From: Saccharomyces paradoxus
Lineage: Eukaryota > Ascomycota > Saccharomycetes > Saccharomycetales > Saccharomycetaceae
Direction: 5' to 3'
Length of the DNA stretch: 64,000 nucleotides
Assembly (NCBI RefSeq): GCF_002079055.1
Contig: NC_047493.1
Coordinates: forward strand, 620,001-684,000
The notes under the pieces are model-generated. The model was not told where the DNA came from, searched no databases, and saw only the letters and a program-made list of their open reading frames with translations. This document shows positions 20,074-28,303 of the stretch, piece after piece (the first letter of the stretch is position 1; the number at the start of each line of letters is the position of its first letter). Both the position numbers and the translations under genes were made by a program.

Positions 20074-21762
20074 ATGAACGTGTTCGGTAAAAAGGAAGAA
20101 AAGCAAGAAAAAGTATACTCTCTACAAAACGGTTTCCCGTACTCTCATCACCCATATGCCTCTCAATACTCAAGACCTGATGGTCCTATCTTACTGCAAG
20201 ATTTCCATCTACTGGAAAACATTGCTAGTTTTGATAGAGAAAGAGTTCCAGAGCGTGTAGTGCACGCCAAAGGTGGTGGTTGTAAACTGGAATTCGAATT
20301 AACTGATTCCTTGAGTGACATAACATACGCTGCGCCATACCAAAAAGTCGGTTACAAATGTCCTGGCCTTGTTCGTTTTTCCACCGTTGGTGGTGAAAGT
20401 GGTACGCCAGACACTGCAAGAGACCCAAGAGGTGTTTCTTTTAAATTCTATACTGAGTGGGGGAACCATGACTGGGTTTTCAACAATACTCCCGTCTTCT
20501 TTCTCAGAGACGCCATCAAGTTTCCCGTATTTATTCATTCCCAAAAAAGAGACCCTCAGTCTCATCTAAATCAGTTTCAGGACACTACCGTATATTGGGA
20601 TTATCTAACACTGAACCCGGAATCGATCCATCAAATAACTTACATGTTTGGTGATAGAGGCACTCCTGCCTCCTGGGCCAGCATGAACGCGTACTCTGGT
20701 CATTCATTCATCATGGTCAACAAAGAAGGTAAGGACACTTATGTGCAATTCCACGTCTTGTCGGATACAGGTTTTGAAACGTTGACGGGCGACAAGGCGG
20801 CTGAACTGTCAGGTTCCCACCCAGATTATAACCAGGCAAAGTTGTTCACTCAATTGCAAAACGGCGAAAAGCCAAAATTCAATTGTTATGTGCAAACAAT
20901 GACTCCCGAACAAGCCACTAAGTTTAGATATTCGGTTAACGACTTGACTAAAATTTGGCCGCACAAGGAATTTCCTTTGAGAAAGTTTGGTACCATTACC
21001 TTAACGGAAAATGTTGACAATTACTTCCAAGAAATTGAACAAGTGGCATTCAGTCCTACAAACACTTGTATCCCAGGTATTAAACCTTCCAACGATTCCG
21101 TCTTGCAAGCCAGACTTTTCTCCTACCCAGACACACAACGTCATAGATTGGGAGCCAACTACCAACAATTGCCTGTCAACAGGCCAAGAAACTTGGGCTG
21201 TCCATACTCCAAAGGCGATTCCCAATACACTGCTGAACAGTGTCCATTTAAAGCCGTGAACTTCCAGAGAGACGGCCCAATGAGTTACTACAATTTCGGT
21301 CCTGAGCCAAACTATATTTCCAGTTCACCAAACCAAACCTTAAAATTTAAGAATGAAGACAATAACGAAGTGTCCGACAAGTTCAAAGGCATTGTTCTTG
21401 ACGAAGTGACAGAGGTTTCTGTGAGAAAACAGGAACAAGAGCAAATCAGAAATGAGCATATTGTCGATGCGAAAATTAACCAATATTACTACGTATATGG
21501 TATGAGCCCGCTCGATTTCGAACAGCCAAGAGCTTTATTTGAAAAGGTCTACAACGATGAACAAAAAAAATTATTCGTTCACAACGTTGTTTGCCACGCT
21601 TGTAAGATCAAAGATCCTAAAGTGAAAAAGAGAGTAACACAATATTTTGGTTTGCTGAACGAGGATTTGGGTAAAGTCATTGCAGAAGGCTTGGGAGTTC
21701 CTTGGGAACCTGTTGACCTTGAAGGTTACGCAAAGACCTGGTCCATTGCAAGTGCCAACTAA
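20074..21762 (+). CDS. CTT1: Catalase T, cytosolic
   Basis: The protein has 562 residues, as in S. cerevisiae. It is a haem catalase that breaks down hydrogen peroxide in the cytosol. The catalytic His is His64 (RVVHAKGGG), the distal Asn lies in FNNTPVFF (residue 137/138), and the haem-ligand Tyr is Tyr351 in the signature LFSYPDTQRHRLG. The C-terminus (WSIASAN) lacks a peroxisomal signal, which separates it from catalase A. The ATG follows a leader with CAAAATG-like context. STREs upstream fit its known induction by heat, osmotic and oxidative stress. Confidence 0.98.
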   Translation: MNVFGKKEEKQEKVYSLQNGFPYSHHPYASQYSRPDGPILLQDFHLLENIASFDRERVPERVVHAKGGGCKLEFELTDSLSDITYAAPYQKVGYKCPGLVRFSTVGGESGTPDTARDPRGVSFKFYTEWGNHDWVFNNTPVFFLRDAIKFPVFIHSQKRDPQSHLNQFQDTTVYWDYLTLNPESIHQITYMFGDRGTPASWASMNAYSGHSFIMVNKEGKDTYVQFHVLSDTGFETLTGDKAAELSGSHPDYNQAKLFTQLQNGEKPKFNCYVQTMTPEQATKFRYSVNDLTKIWPHKEFPLRKFGTITLTENVDNYFQEIEQVAFSPTNTCIPGIKPSNDSVLQARLFSYPDTQRHRLGANYQQLPVNRPRNLGCPYSKGDSQYTAEQCPFKAVNFQRDGPMSYYNFGPEPNYISSSPNQTLKFKNEDNNEVSDKFKGIVLDEVTEVSVRKQEQEQIRNEHIVDAKINQYYYVYGMSPLDFEQPRALFEKVYNDEQKKLFVHNVVCHACKIKDPKVKKRVTQYFGLLNEDLGKVIAEGLGVPWEPVDLEGYAKTWSIASAN

Positions 21763-22401
21763 AGCGGTCCTATTTATTCATAATTATTTATTCATAAATT
21801 TAGTTTAAGTTTCTTCCTTATATTATTAGACATCATGAACAGATTTATATATACCAGTATTAATATCCAAAATATTTATCGCACTTCATACATATCAAAG
21901 TTTGTGAGGAAAAGTACGACAACAAAATTGATTGGCCGTCTGCTTTTGACACATTTTTCTTTCAACTCGGTACTTAGATCGGCATATACACAAAGTTTAT
22001 CGCATTGTACGGGATATTTTGAAAAAAAAATGTGACCTAACTAACTTGTGCAGTTGTGTGTTAATTGTAACGTCGAATACCTAAATCTCTTGAAGGCACA
22101 TATACTACAAGCAACATAGCTAGGTTCTGGAACAGGTTTTATCTTTTTTTTAAAAGAGGAACAAATAAGTTTTTTCAAGATTAAGAGAGGCTTCTACAGA
22201 GTATTAGCAGAGAAAAATTTCTATAATCTCTTTGTCATAATAATAACATTACCAGAGTTTTTGTTTTCTATCACAATATTTTTCGTATCATATCTTCAGA
22301 TAGTCCTCCTGGATAGTTTGTACTAATACACAAAACCGCAGTATTTTTTTTTTTACATTCCATCTATCTCCGTTATATAAAAGAATCCATGCATAATTTT
22401 G
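21763..22401. other. CTT1 3' region and NNF2 promoter
   Basis: This 639-base spacer is AT-rich with T-tracts near 22145 and 22347. Apart from a short upstream frame that overlaps the NNF2 start, I see nothing recognisable. Confidence 0.5.
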
Positions 22402-22418
22402 ATGGAGGAACAATCTAA
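22389..22418 (+). other. Overlapping upstream open frame at NNF2
   Basis: An ATG at 22389 opens a nine-codon frame with stop TAA at 22416-22418. It overlaps the NNF2 start (22402) in a different frame. If transcribed it could lower NNF2 translation. Transcript start is unknown. Confidence 0.4.
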
Positions 22419-25212
22419 TAATCATAAGAAAGCATCACAACTACAGCCATTAATGAACACTAAAAGGAGTGAACAACCTACAGAATTCGCCAAAAAACAT
22501 AGGTTTAAAGATACGCTTGCATTGTTTCTGGTTTTTTTGAGTTTTAACCATTTTACTTCCCTATGTTTGTTGGTTTCCTTTATTGTTGCTACCAAATGCA
22601 AAGATTTTCTGGCGAATTGCTTTATTATACTTTTCCTATCAAAAAAACCTTCTCGTCATATCAGTGAAGTGGCGCACATAAATATAACTACTTCCAAAGC
22701 GGGCAATAGTAGTTCAAATCGAAAATCTAGTTCAAGATTTTTTGGCGATACGAAAAATAGCTTCGTCATCCCCATCCCCGTATTGATTTGCGAAATTTTA
22801 TTCGCAATGCTATTAAAGATTTACGGTGGAAACTATTTTGTTAAGCCAATAAAGAATCTGGCCATTTCTATTATTGCCTCATTTTTGATCAATGATCCGA
22901 GCGACTGTTTAAGCTATGCAACTTCATGCTCAGTATTGTATGCTGTATCAACCAACACTTTTCAAAGAGTGTCACATTTTTTTAACACTATACAGTTATT
23001 TGAAATGTCTTTACGAGGAAATGGTCAATCAATTAGGTTATTTGAAGTTTTTCGCAAGTATACCCAGTTCTTAAGAAAGCTTTTTTCTCTACTTTTACCA
23101 GTGCCTTTCAAGGTGCTTGGCAAACATGCAGAGAGTATGATTTACTATTTATCCTTCCACATCCTTTTTTTCTCATTTGCTTCAAGTTTACTACATCCCC
23201 ATAAACAAATAACAGAAAATAAGCCATCAAAAAAAGGTCACAATTCAACTAGAGCGGACGTAAGCCGTATTCAAGGTCTACAAAAGATAAGAATTTCATC
23301 ATCCTCTTCAGTTCCAACCGATTCAAATACGCTAGAGGATCAAAGTCCTATGATACCGAACGATCCAGGTGGTCTCACTGGTAGCAACCAACCTATACAT
23401 TCATCCCAACCAAGTAACTCTCCGCTTCCTTTATCATCACACAGTAATCTGTCGACAAACCCTGCCACTTCTAATCCTGCCGATGCTACTTCTAGTTTCC
23501 CCTATTTCACTTCTATGGTGAAGGAATATAAGTCATATCAGCCATCAGTAATCTCTGCTGAAGGAAGCAATTCTCAAGCTGTCACTACTACTACTACTAC
23601 AACCTCTCCTACAACATTCAACTTTTCCAGTGATAGCAATGGTTTACCAACTGAAATTCCTCTACCTGATCCCTCGAATACAAACCCAAAAAAGGAATCT
23701 GATCTCTTTCCCCCCTCCAATGACAAGTATACCAATCAACTCTTTGAATTGAATGTTGATTTCGGAGATATATTTTCTTCTAGCAATTTATCTTCTGACA
23801 TATCTGTCACATCAAACTTGGAAAATTTTATCCGTCTTCTATTTAGAAGAAAAAATCAACACTTGATTGCGCCTCTTTGGTCTATGGTAGTTACATTAAA
23901 AACGACGAATTTTGAAAAAAAATACTTGCAAGAAACTTCTGAAAATCCACTAACACCAACAAATTCGAATACCTCATACACCAGTAACCAGGAAAAACAT
24001 AATAAAGATCTGGATACGATTAAACCACATTCAGTTCCATCAAGAATTAGTTTCACTCATGCCGGAAAGTTTAAGAAAAGTGTGTTTAACAATTTCGAAC
24101 CCTCAAACACAATGGCGCTGATTGCAAAGACAACATCCGATGACTACAATCTTTTAAATTTAGTTTCCACCAACGAGAATATTTTCAATAGAAATGATAA
24201 TGACTATAAAGTTTGCATTATTGATATTAGCACCAATTCTATCACTTTCCATATTGAAAATTTACATGATGGTGAACTCATTGTTTTAGTAAACGGTGTT
24301 ATCTGGTCAGAAGTTTCATGCGCTTTGATTTTGGAGCATGTAGGTGAAGAATACGTTGTTGTTAACGGATTAGTTCCTTCTTGCTCTTACGATATTCAAT
24401 TCATCAACAGACTAAATCACCGAGATGATTATCTAGTCTCTGATTTAATTGTGAGGACATGTGGGAATAACAATGCGATTGCCGGGAAATTTGAAAATCT
24501 TGATTTTAGTTTCCCTTCATACTACCACAGAAAATTTTTATCTCCATTGCTAACTCTAAAGCATTCTGTGCTAACTACGAACGCAAATTTATCCGATGAA
24601 AGGACAAAGCTGAAAAAGACAAAAAAAGAAATCAGCAAGAAGTTGAGTCTTTTGAGGCAAGAAATTGACTATTTCAAAGGCAGGATTTCACAGAATGCGA
24701 CGCATGATGAAAAGAGCACTTCTAAAGTTGAAAATTTGAAAGTTGCCTTACAGCAAAGCGAGACTGCAGTAAATAAATTAGAGATGCAACTGAAAACTCT
24801 TACTGAAAAAGAGCTTGAATTAGAAGAGGAATACTTAAAGAGGAAAGATCTACACTTGAAAAACCAATTAGAGTTTAGTAAGTTGGAAGAAAGCTTATCG
24901 AAAGATCTGAAAAAATCCGAAGGTAAATTCCACAAGGCTAATCAGGAATTAGGCCAACTAGGCTCCAAAATGGATAAACTGAATGCAAGAAACGAAAAAC
25001 TACAAAAGGAAGTTGATCAAAACGAGGAAGAGATAGAAAAGTTTAGTAGTCAGTTTTTAAGTAAAAGAGAAAAAGATAGATTCAGGAGAAAGGAATACAG
25101 GATACGCGAAGCCAATAAATTTGAATTGACTATAAAGGGGTTAGAACAAGATATCAACAGGCTAGAGAATGAGAATGAAAATATACATAGTCTAATTGGT
25201 AATAGCTACTGA
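22402..25212 (+). CDS. NNF2: Nnf2, uncharacterised membrane and coiled-coil protein
   Basis: The protein has 936 residues, the length recalled for S. cerevisiae Nnf2, which has no assigned molecular function. The N-terminal 280 residues contain several hydrophobic stretches (about residues 38-65 DTLALFLVFLSF and following, 120-140 IPVPVLICEILFAML-like, 240-265 YYLSFHILFFSFASSLL), suggesting multiple membrane spans. A long Ser/Thr/Pro/Asn-rich linker follows (about 280-480), with a poly-Thr run. A fibronectin-like beta segment may lie near 600-690. Residues about 735-930 form a long charged coiled coil (KKTKKEISKKLSLL to KGLEQDINRLENE). This layout, membrane anchor plus coiled coil, suggests a tether, which is inference. 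The frame is open one codon earlier (TTG); the ATG at 22402 is used. Confidence 0.9.
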   Translation: MEEQSNNHKKASQLQPLMNTKRSEQPTEFAKKHRFKDTLALFLVFLSFNHFTSLCLLVSFIVATKCKDFLANCFIILFLSKKPSRHISEVAHINITTSKAGNSSSNRKSSSRFFGDTKNSFVIPIPVLICEILFAMLLKIYGGNYFVKPIKNLAISIIASFLINDPSDCLSYATSCSVLYAVSTNTFQRVSHFFNTIQLFEMSLRGNGQSIRLFEVFRKYTQFLRKLFSLLLPVPFKVLGKHAESMIYYLSFHILFFSFASSLLHPHKQITENKPSKKGHNSTRADVSRIQGLQKIRISSSSSVPTDSNTLEDQSPMIPNDPGGLTGSNQPIHSSQPSNSPLPLSSHSNLSTNPATSNPADATSSFPYFTSMVKEYKSYQPSVISAEGSNSQAVTTTTTTTSPTTFNFSSDSNGLPTEIPLPDPSNTNPKKESDLFPPSNDKYTNQLFELNVDFGDIFSSSNLSSDISVTSNLENFIRLLFRRKNQHLIAPLWSMVVTLKTTNFEKKYLQETSENPLTPTNSNTSYTSNQEKHNKDLDTIKPHSVPSRISFTHAGKFKKSVFNNFEPSNTMALIAKTTSDDYNLLNLVSTNENIFNRNDNDYKVCIIDISTNSITFHIENLHDGELIVLVNGVIWSEVSCALILEHVGEEYVVVNGLVPSCSYDIQFINRLNHRDDYLVSDLIVRTCGNNNAIAGKFENLDFSFPSYYHRKFLSPLLTLKHSVLTTNANLSDERTKLKKTKKEISKKLSLLRQEIDYFKGRISQNATHDEKSTSKVENLKVALQQSETAVNKLEMQLKTLTEKELELEEEYLKRKDLHLKNQLEFSKLEESLSKDLKKSEGKFHKANQELGQLGSKMDKLNARNEKLQKEVDQNEEEIEKFSSQFLSKREKDRFRRKEYRIREANKFELTIKGLEQDINRLENENENIHSLIGNSY

Positions 25213-25853
25213 TGATAAACTATAAGAGGAAAGATAAATAATGAAATCGTTATATGACTTCAGAATACTCACTTGTTGTTAGATATATACCTGTATTTAA
25301 TAAATATATACTTGGACGTTTTGCTTTAATGCAATCGTTTTTGTCCGGTACTGTTTTCGACTATTTTCTAATAACTTCAATTTTTTATTTTTTCTGCATT
25401 TCTTAATCTTCACCAAAACAATGCGGGCTGAGAGTAGTAAATATAAAATATAATACAAAACTGGTAACGTGTGCTAATATAATGTGCAGTTCGCATCGCT
25501 GCATTTACTATTATCACTAAATTATTTTCTGATTAACAGCTGCACTAGGAGACTTGAGTTTCAAATTAGGAGAGAATTACGACTCAGAGGGTCCCATTAC
25601 TCTATCTCTAATACATTAACCCTTCATACAACAATCAGATGATTCTAAATTCGAACTTCACAGGCTACGAACACTAAGTCTTCTATAAAGTATACAACGG
25701 CAACTAAAAAATCACAATACAGAAAAGTCAAAATGAGACCATCAACTCTATGATTAAGTACAATAATTTTGTTTGTTAGTCATTCTACGGTGAATGTGAC
25801 ACCTCATCCTGTGTACCGGCCACCGCAGAGAAATAACACTACCCTAATTGATG
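25213..25853. other. NNF2 3' region and unassigned AT-rich sequence
   Basis: This 641-base stretch has no gene I can support. It contains a perfect 11-base ARS consensus match at 25438-25448 in an AT-rich setting. The rest is unrecognised. Confidence 0.4.
25438..25448 (-). other. Candidate replication origin (ACS match)
   Basis: The minus strand reads TTTTATATTTA, an 11 of 11 match to WTTTAYRTTTW. The following bases do not fit the extended GTT of the 17-base form. I vaguely recall an origin near the NNF2 3' end in S. cerevisiae, but am not certain. Such 11-mers also occur by chance in AT-rich DNA. Confidence 0.3.
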
Positions 25854-26162
25854 GGAGAAATGAGTTAGGCTATTTTAGTTGTTTGGGTTATCTAAAGAGG
25901 CCATAATTACTACGGATACGAGCGATGAGTCGATTATCTAAAATGACAGAACCTCCGTCAACGTAGCGAAGCTCAAAAGCATTGCATCGTATTGTCGCTT
26001 ACGATTTGTGTACGCTCTCAATTTTTTCACATTATAACTACGACCACTTTTCAGATGGCTTTCCCTATATCGCTACATCGACGGAAGCGATGGACGATTA
26101 CCACGTATTACCACAATTCGATAGGGATGATATCTGTAACGATCAATTATCGACCAATGCAT
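25854..26162 (-). mobile_element. Possible old delta-type (Ty1/Ty2-like) solo LTR relic
   Basis: Read on the minus strand, parts of this stretch align by eye with remembered Ty1 delta LTR sequence in the right order and spacing: the terminal GAGAAATG, a TTGTTTGGG block about 16 bases later, an AGGCCATAAT block, and a CCACT...AGATG block near the middle. Similarity is patchy, both ends are approximate and no target duplication was found. It would be older than the two LTRs to its right. Confidence is low. Confidence 0.35.
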
Positions 26163-26190
26163 GTGTCCCTCTTCACACTAGGGACATATG

Positions 26191-26195
26191 CATAC
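26191..26195 (+). repeat. Target-site duplication (left), CATAC
   Basis: CATAC here is repeated exactly at 26487-26491 on the other side of the delta-type LTR. Confidence 0.7.
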
Positions 26196-26486
26196 TAAGA
26201 AATAGATGAATCTGCTGACAATTGCTAGAATTCCATTATTTGATGGAAATAATGTTCTTAGGTACAGAATGTGAATCAACAGCTCTAAACTATAATGGTA
26301 CTCTATGTTCTTCCGTTTTACATATTCTCGTTCACGATCCTGTTACGTTATCCATCTCAACTTCTCAGGTTCCACTTCATTCGATGACTATATCCCATAG
26401 CTTGTGCCTTCTTCTTACATCGTATACGATAATATACTATAACACGAATACTGGTCAACGGACAATAGTTGATCCTTGTTGCAATA
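26196..26486 (-). mobile_element. Degenerate delta-type (Ty1/Ty2-like) solo LTR
   Basis: On the minus strand the sequence follows a Ty1 delta LTR from its start near 26486 to its end near 26196. Clear blocks are GATCAACTATTG, TATATTATCGTATACG, TAGTCATCGAATGAAGTGGA and, at the end, ATGGAATTCTAGCAATTG. Length is 291 bases against about 334 for delta. It is flanked by a perfect 5-bp duplication (CATAC), the size Ty elements make. No internal Ty sequence is next to it, so it is a solo LTR left by recombination. It is well diverged and thus fairly old. Family is from memory of delta. Confidence 0.8.
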
Positions 26487-26491
26487 CATAC
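26487..26491 (+). repeat. Target-site duplication (right), CATAC
   Basis: Exact copy of 26191-26195, bounding the delta-type LTR. Confidence 0.7.
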
Positions 26492-27100
26492 TACGATACG
26501 TGTAACTCTAATAACGCTCGGCAATGGAAAATTTACATGTATACATATGTATGTGAAAATGATAGCAACAATCCAATCATCGTGTCAAAAATCTAAGCAG
26601 GATAGGAGATTGATCACAATGTCGGCCACGCTGCGACTCTGTAACGCTGAAGAGCACAGCCAGTATGTCAGCCTGGTGGAAACGGAGGGAAAGCGTAACC
26701 ATGGACCGGTGATTTTGTTGTTGATAACTGTTACAGACACGAGAATGCTGACGTTTGTTCACTGGCGTGTAAACGAAAGAAATGGCTATTTACCCTCGGT
26801 ACTAGGTTTTCTTTTGCTGTGTCTTTGAGCCTATCTTGTATCCATTTTTTCGTCTCGTTAAAACTGTTACTATTCCCCCCTTTTCTTGCGATACTCAGTA
26901 CACGTATCTTTTCTAAGTCTGCAACGTACTTCTAAAGTTTACCAAGAAATAATTTAGTTCGAATACGGTCTGATTTTTTTAAAAAAATTCAACATTTGTT
27001 CCTTTACTAGTACCATATTCTTTTCGCTTATTAGCCATCGTTCGGGCAACTAAACTGTGTACGCCAGTGTTCCCAGTTACGAACTTATTGTGTTAGTACA
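26492..27100. other. Unassigned sequence between two LTRs
   Basis: This is a 609-base stretch with no supported gene. A GC-richer part at about 26620-26790 is open on the plus strand (26469-26828), but its translation resembles nothing I know. Confidence 0.35.
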
Positions 27101-27105
27101 AATTA
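27101..27105 (+). repeat. Target-site duplication (left), AATTA
   Basis: AATTA is repeated exactly at 27473-27477, flanking the tau-type LTR. Confidence 0.75.
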
Positions 27106-27472
27106 TGTTAATAATTAGTAATTAGTATTAATGAAGAATATATGTTGATCTTCTTATATCATTTAAGAGAGGTATATAAAACACGCGCCGATTGGTTCGT
27201 CTCAAGGATGACCAATATAATAATAGGTCAGGTGGTTACAATATGTTTAATCTGACGACTCATATTACTCATGTATATAACTACCATATCATGTTCAACT
27301 AATAGATCTTTAACTCTACTGTACTACTGTCTGAATTTCTCGTACAACATTTCATATTCTACAATTACTATCATACGCGAACGTTCACGAGATGTACATC
27401 AATATACGACGTAAACATTCATATTGTTACTATAGCAACTTAAGTTAACATTAATGACTACCCGTTCCAACA
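27106..27472 (-). mobile_element. Ty4/tau-type solo LTR
   Basis: On the minus strand it begins TGTTGGAACG at 27472 and ends TAACA at 27106, keeping TG...CA termini. Its first 100 bases follow the Ty4 tau LTR, including AGTTGCTATAGTAACAAT and TCGTATATTGATGTACA. Length is 367 bases against about 371 for tau. A perfect 5-bp duplication AATTA flanks it. No internal Ty4 sequence is adjacent, so it is a solo LTR. Intact ends make it younger than the delta-type copy. It sits 221 bases upstream of the tRNA gene, a usual Ty4 target zone, and a TATATAAAA-type box lies inside. A Tsu4-type origin is also possible. Confidence 0.85.
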
Positions 27473-27477
27473 AATTA
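27473..27477 (+). repeat. Target-site duplication (right), AATTA
   Basis: Exact copy of 27101-27105, immediately after the LTR. Confidence 0.75.
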
Positions 27478-27693
27478 TACTACCCTTAGAGTAACCATAA
27501 CCTTCAAATCTTAAGCAGTACTACCATTTTTTATGTTAGCCGTGATTCACTACTTGTAGTGTTAAGTCTTACCTTGTTCCAGATTTCTGTTCGCAATTAT
27601 TGTTCTCGAAAATCGCTTCATGTTTCGCTTGAACATGTTTTTTAATTTGCAAGGTATTACTATGCCTCAAAATATCCCCTTTAGTGAAAATTT

Positions 27694-27765
27694 GCCTCCT
27701 TAGCTTAGTGGTAGAGCGTTGCACTTGTAATGCAAAGGTCGTTAGTTCAATTCTGACAGGTGGCA
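27694..27765 (+). tRNA. tT(UGU): tRNA-Thr, anticodon UGU
   Basis: A 72-base cloverleaf without intron. Acceptor GCCTCCT pairs with AGGTGGC except for a T-T opposition at pair 4:69; discriminator A. D stem GCTT/GAGC, anticodon stem TTGCA/TGCAA with loop CTTGTAA (anticodon TGT, reading ACA), T stem GTTAG/CTGAC with loop TTCAATT. Internal promoter boxes fit: A box TAGCTTAGTGG and B box around AGTTCAATTCT. T-runs follow at once. S. cerevisiae has a tRNA-Thr(UGU) gene at this place on chromosome VII as I recall. Confidence 0.95.
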
Positions 27766-27767
27766 GA

Positions 27768-27781
27768 TTTTTATTTTTTTT
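27768..27781 (+). terminator. Pol III terminator of tRNA-Thr
   Basis: Runs of five and then eight T, split by one A, start two bases after the mature tRNA 3' end. Confidence 0.9.
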
Positions 27782-28303
27782 CTTGCTTCTTCTGAACAGA
27801 AGCCCTATTCATCCGGTGGAGTATCAATATTGAAATATCGCGCCATCCATGAAGGTGGGTCCAGCGCCGAGTGAAAATTTAGGCAGGACGCTGGTGGCGA
27901 CTGCCTGGAACCGTCGGCCTACGGCTCACACCATGCCGTTGAAAAATTTCAATTGTAGTTTGGAAAATTTAAACAAATGATCATTTTATCATGTACTACT
28001 AGCATCTTATGTGAAGCATCTGAAACAAAACCAAAAGGGTTTTAATCTTATACTTCTCGATTCTATTTTTTAATAGAACTTAAATCGGCTGCTCTTATAC
28101 TTGGAAACAGGACGTTTTCATTTCACTTTTTTTGAAGGCCAGATATTTGCTTTTACATCAAGAACAAAGTTCAAAAAATTCTCAAAGTTTCCTTTGTTAT
28201 ATTTATCCTTTGATTAAATTATTCAAATTTCAGGTACATTCACTTCGGGGTAGTACAGTATATTCTTTCATAGAAATTTTACGAGGGATCTCCATCATAT
28301 ACC
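27782..28303. other. UTP22 promoter with a GC-rich folded block
   Basis: This 522-base spacer lies between the tRNA and UTP22. A GC-rich block at about 27838-27938 stands out from AT-rich flanks and holds two possible hairpins. An RRPE-like element follows at 27940. The rest is AT-rich promoter sequence. Confidence 0.55.
27940..27950 (+). promoter_or_regulatory. RRPE-type element, UTP22 promoter
   Basis: TGAAAAATTTC is the RRPE core typical of ribosome-biogenesis genes. It is about 355 bases upstream of the UTP22 ATG, farther than usual. I see no PAC box beside it. Confidence 0.5.

Noticed and set aside
25982-26828. Several plus-strand frames in the gene-poor interval
   Set aside because: They overlap or adjoin the LTR relics and resemble no protein; length is within chance expectation.
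27473-27693. Ty3 sigma LTR directly upstream of the tRNA
   Set aside because: Ty3 inserts at the Pol III start site, but the sequence next to the tRNA shows no sigma similarity that I recognise.
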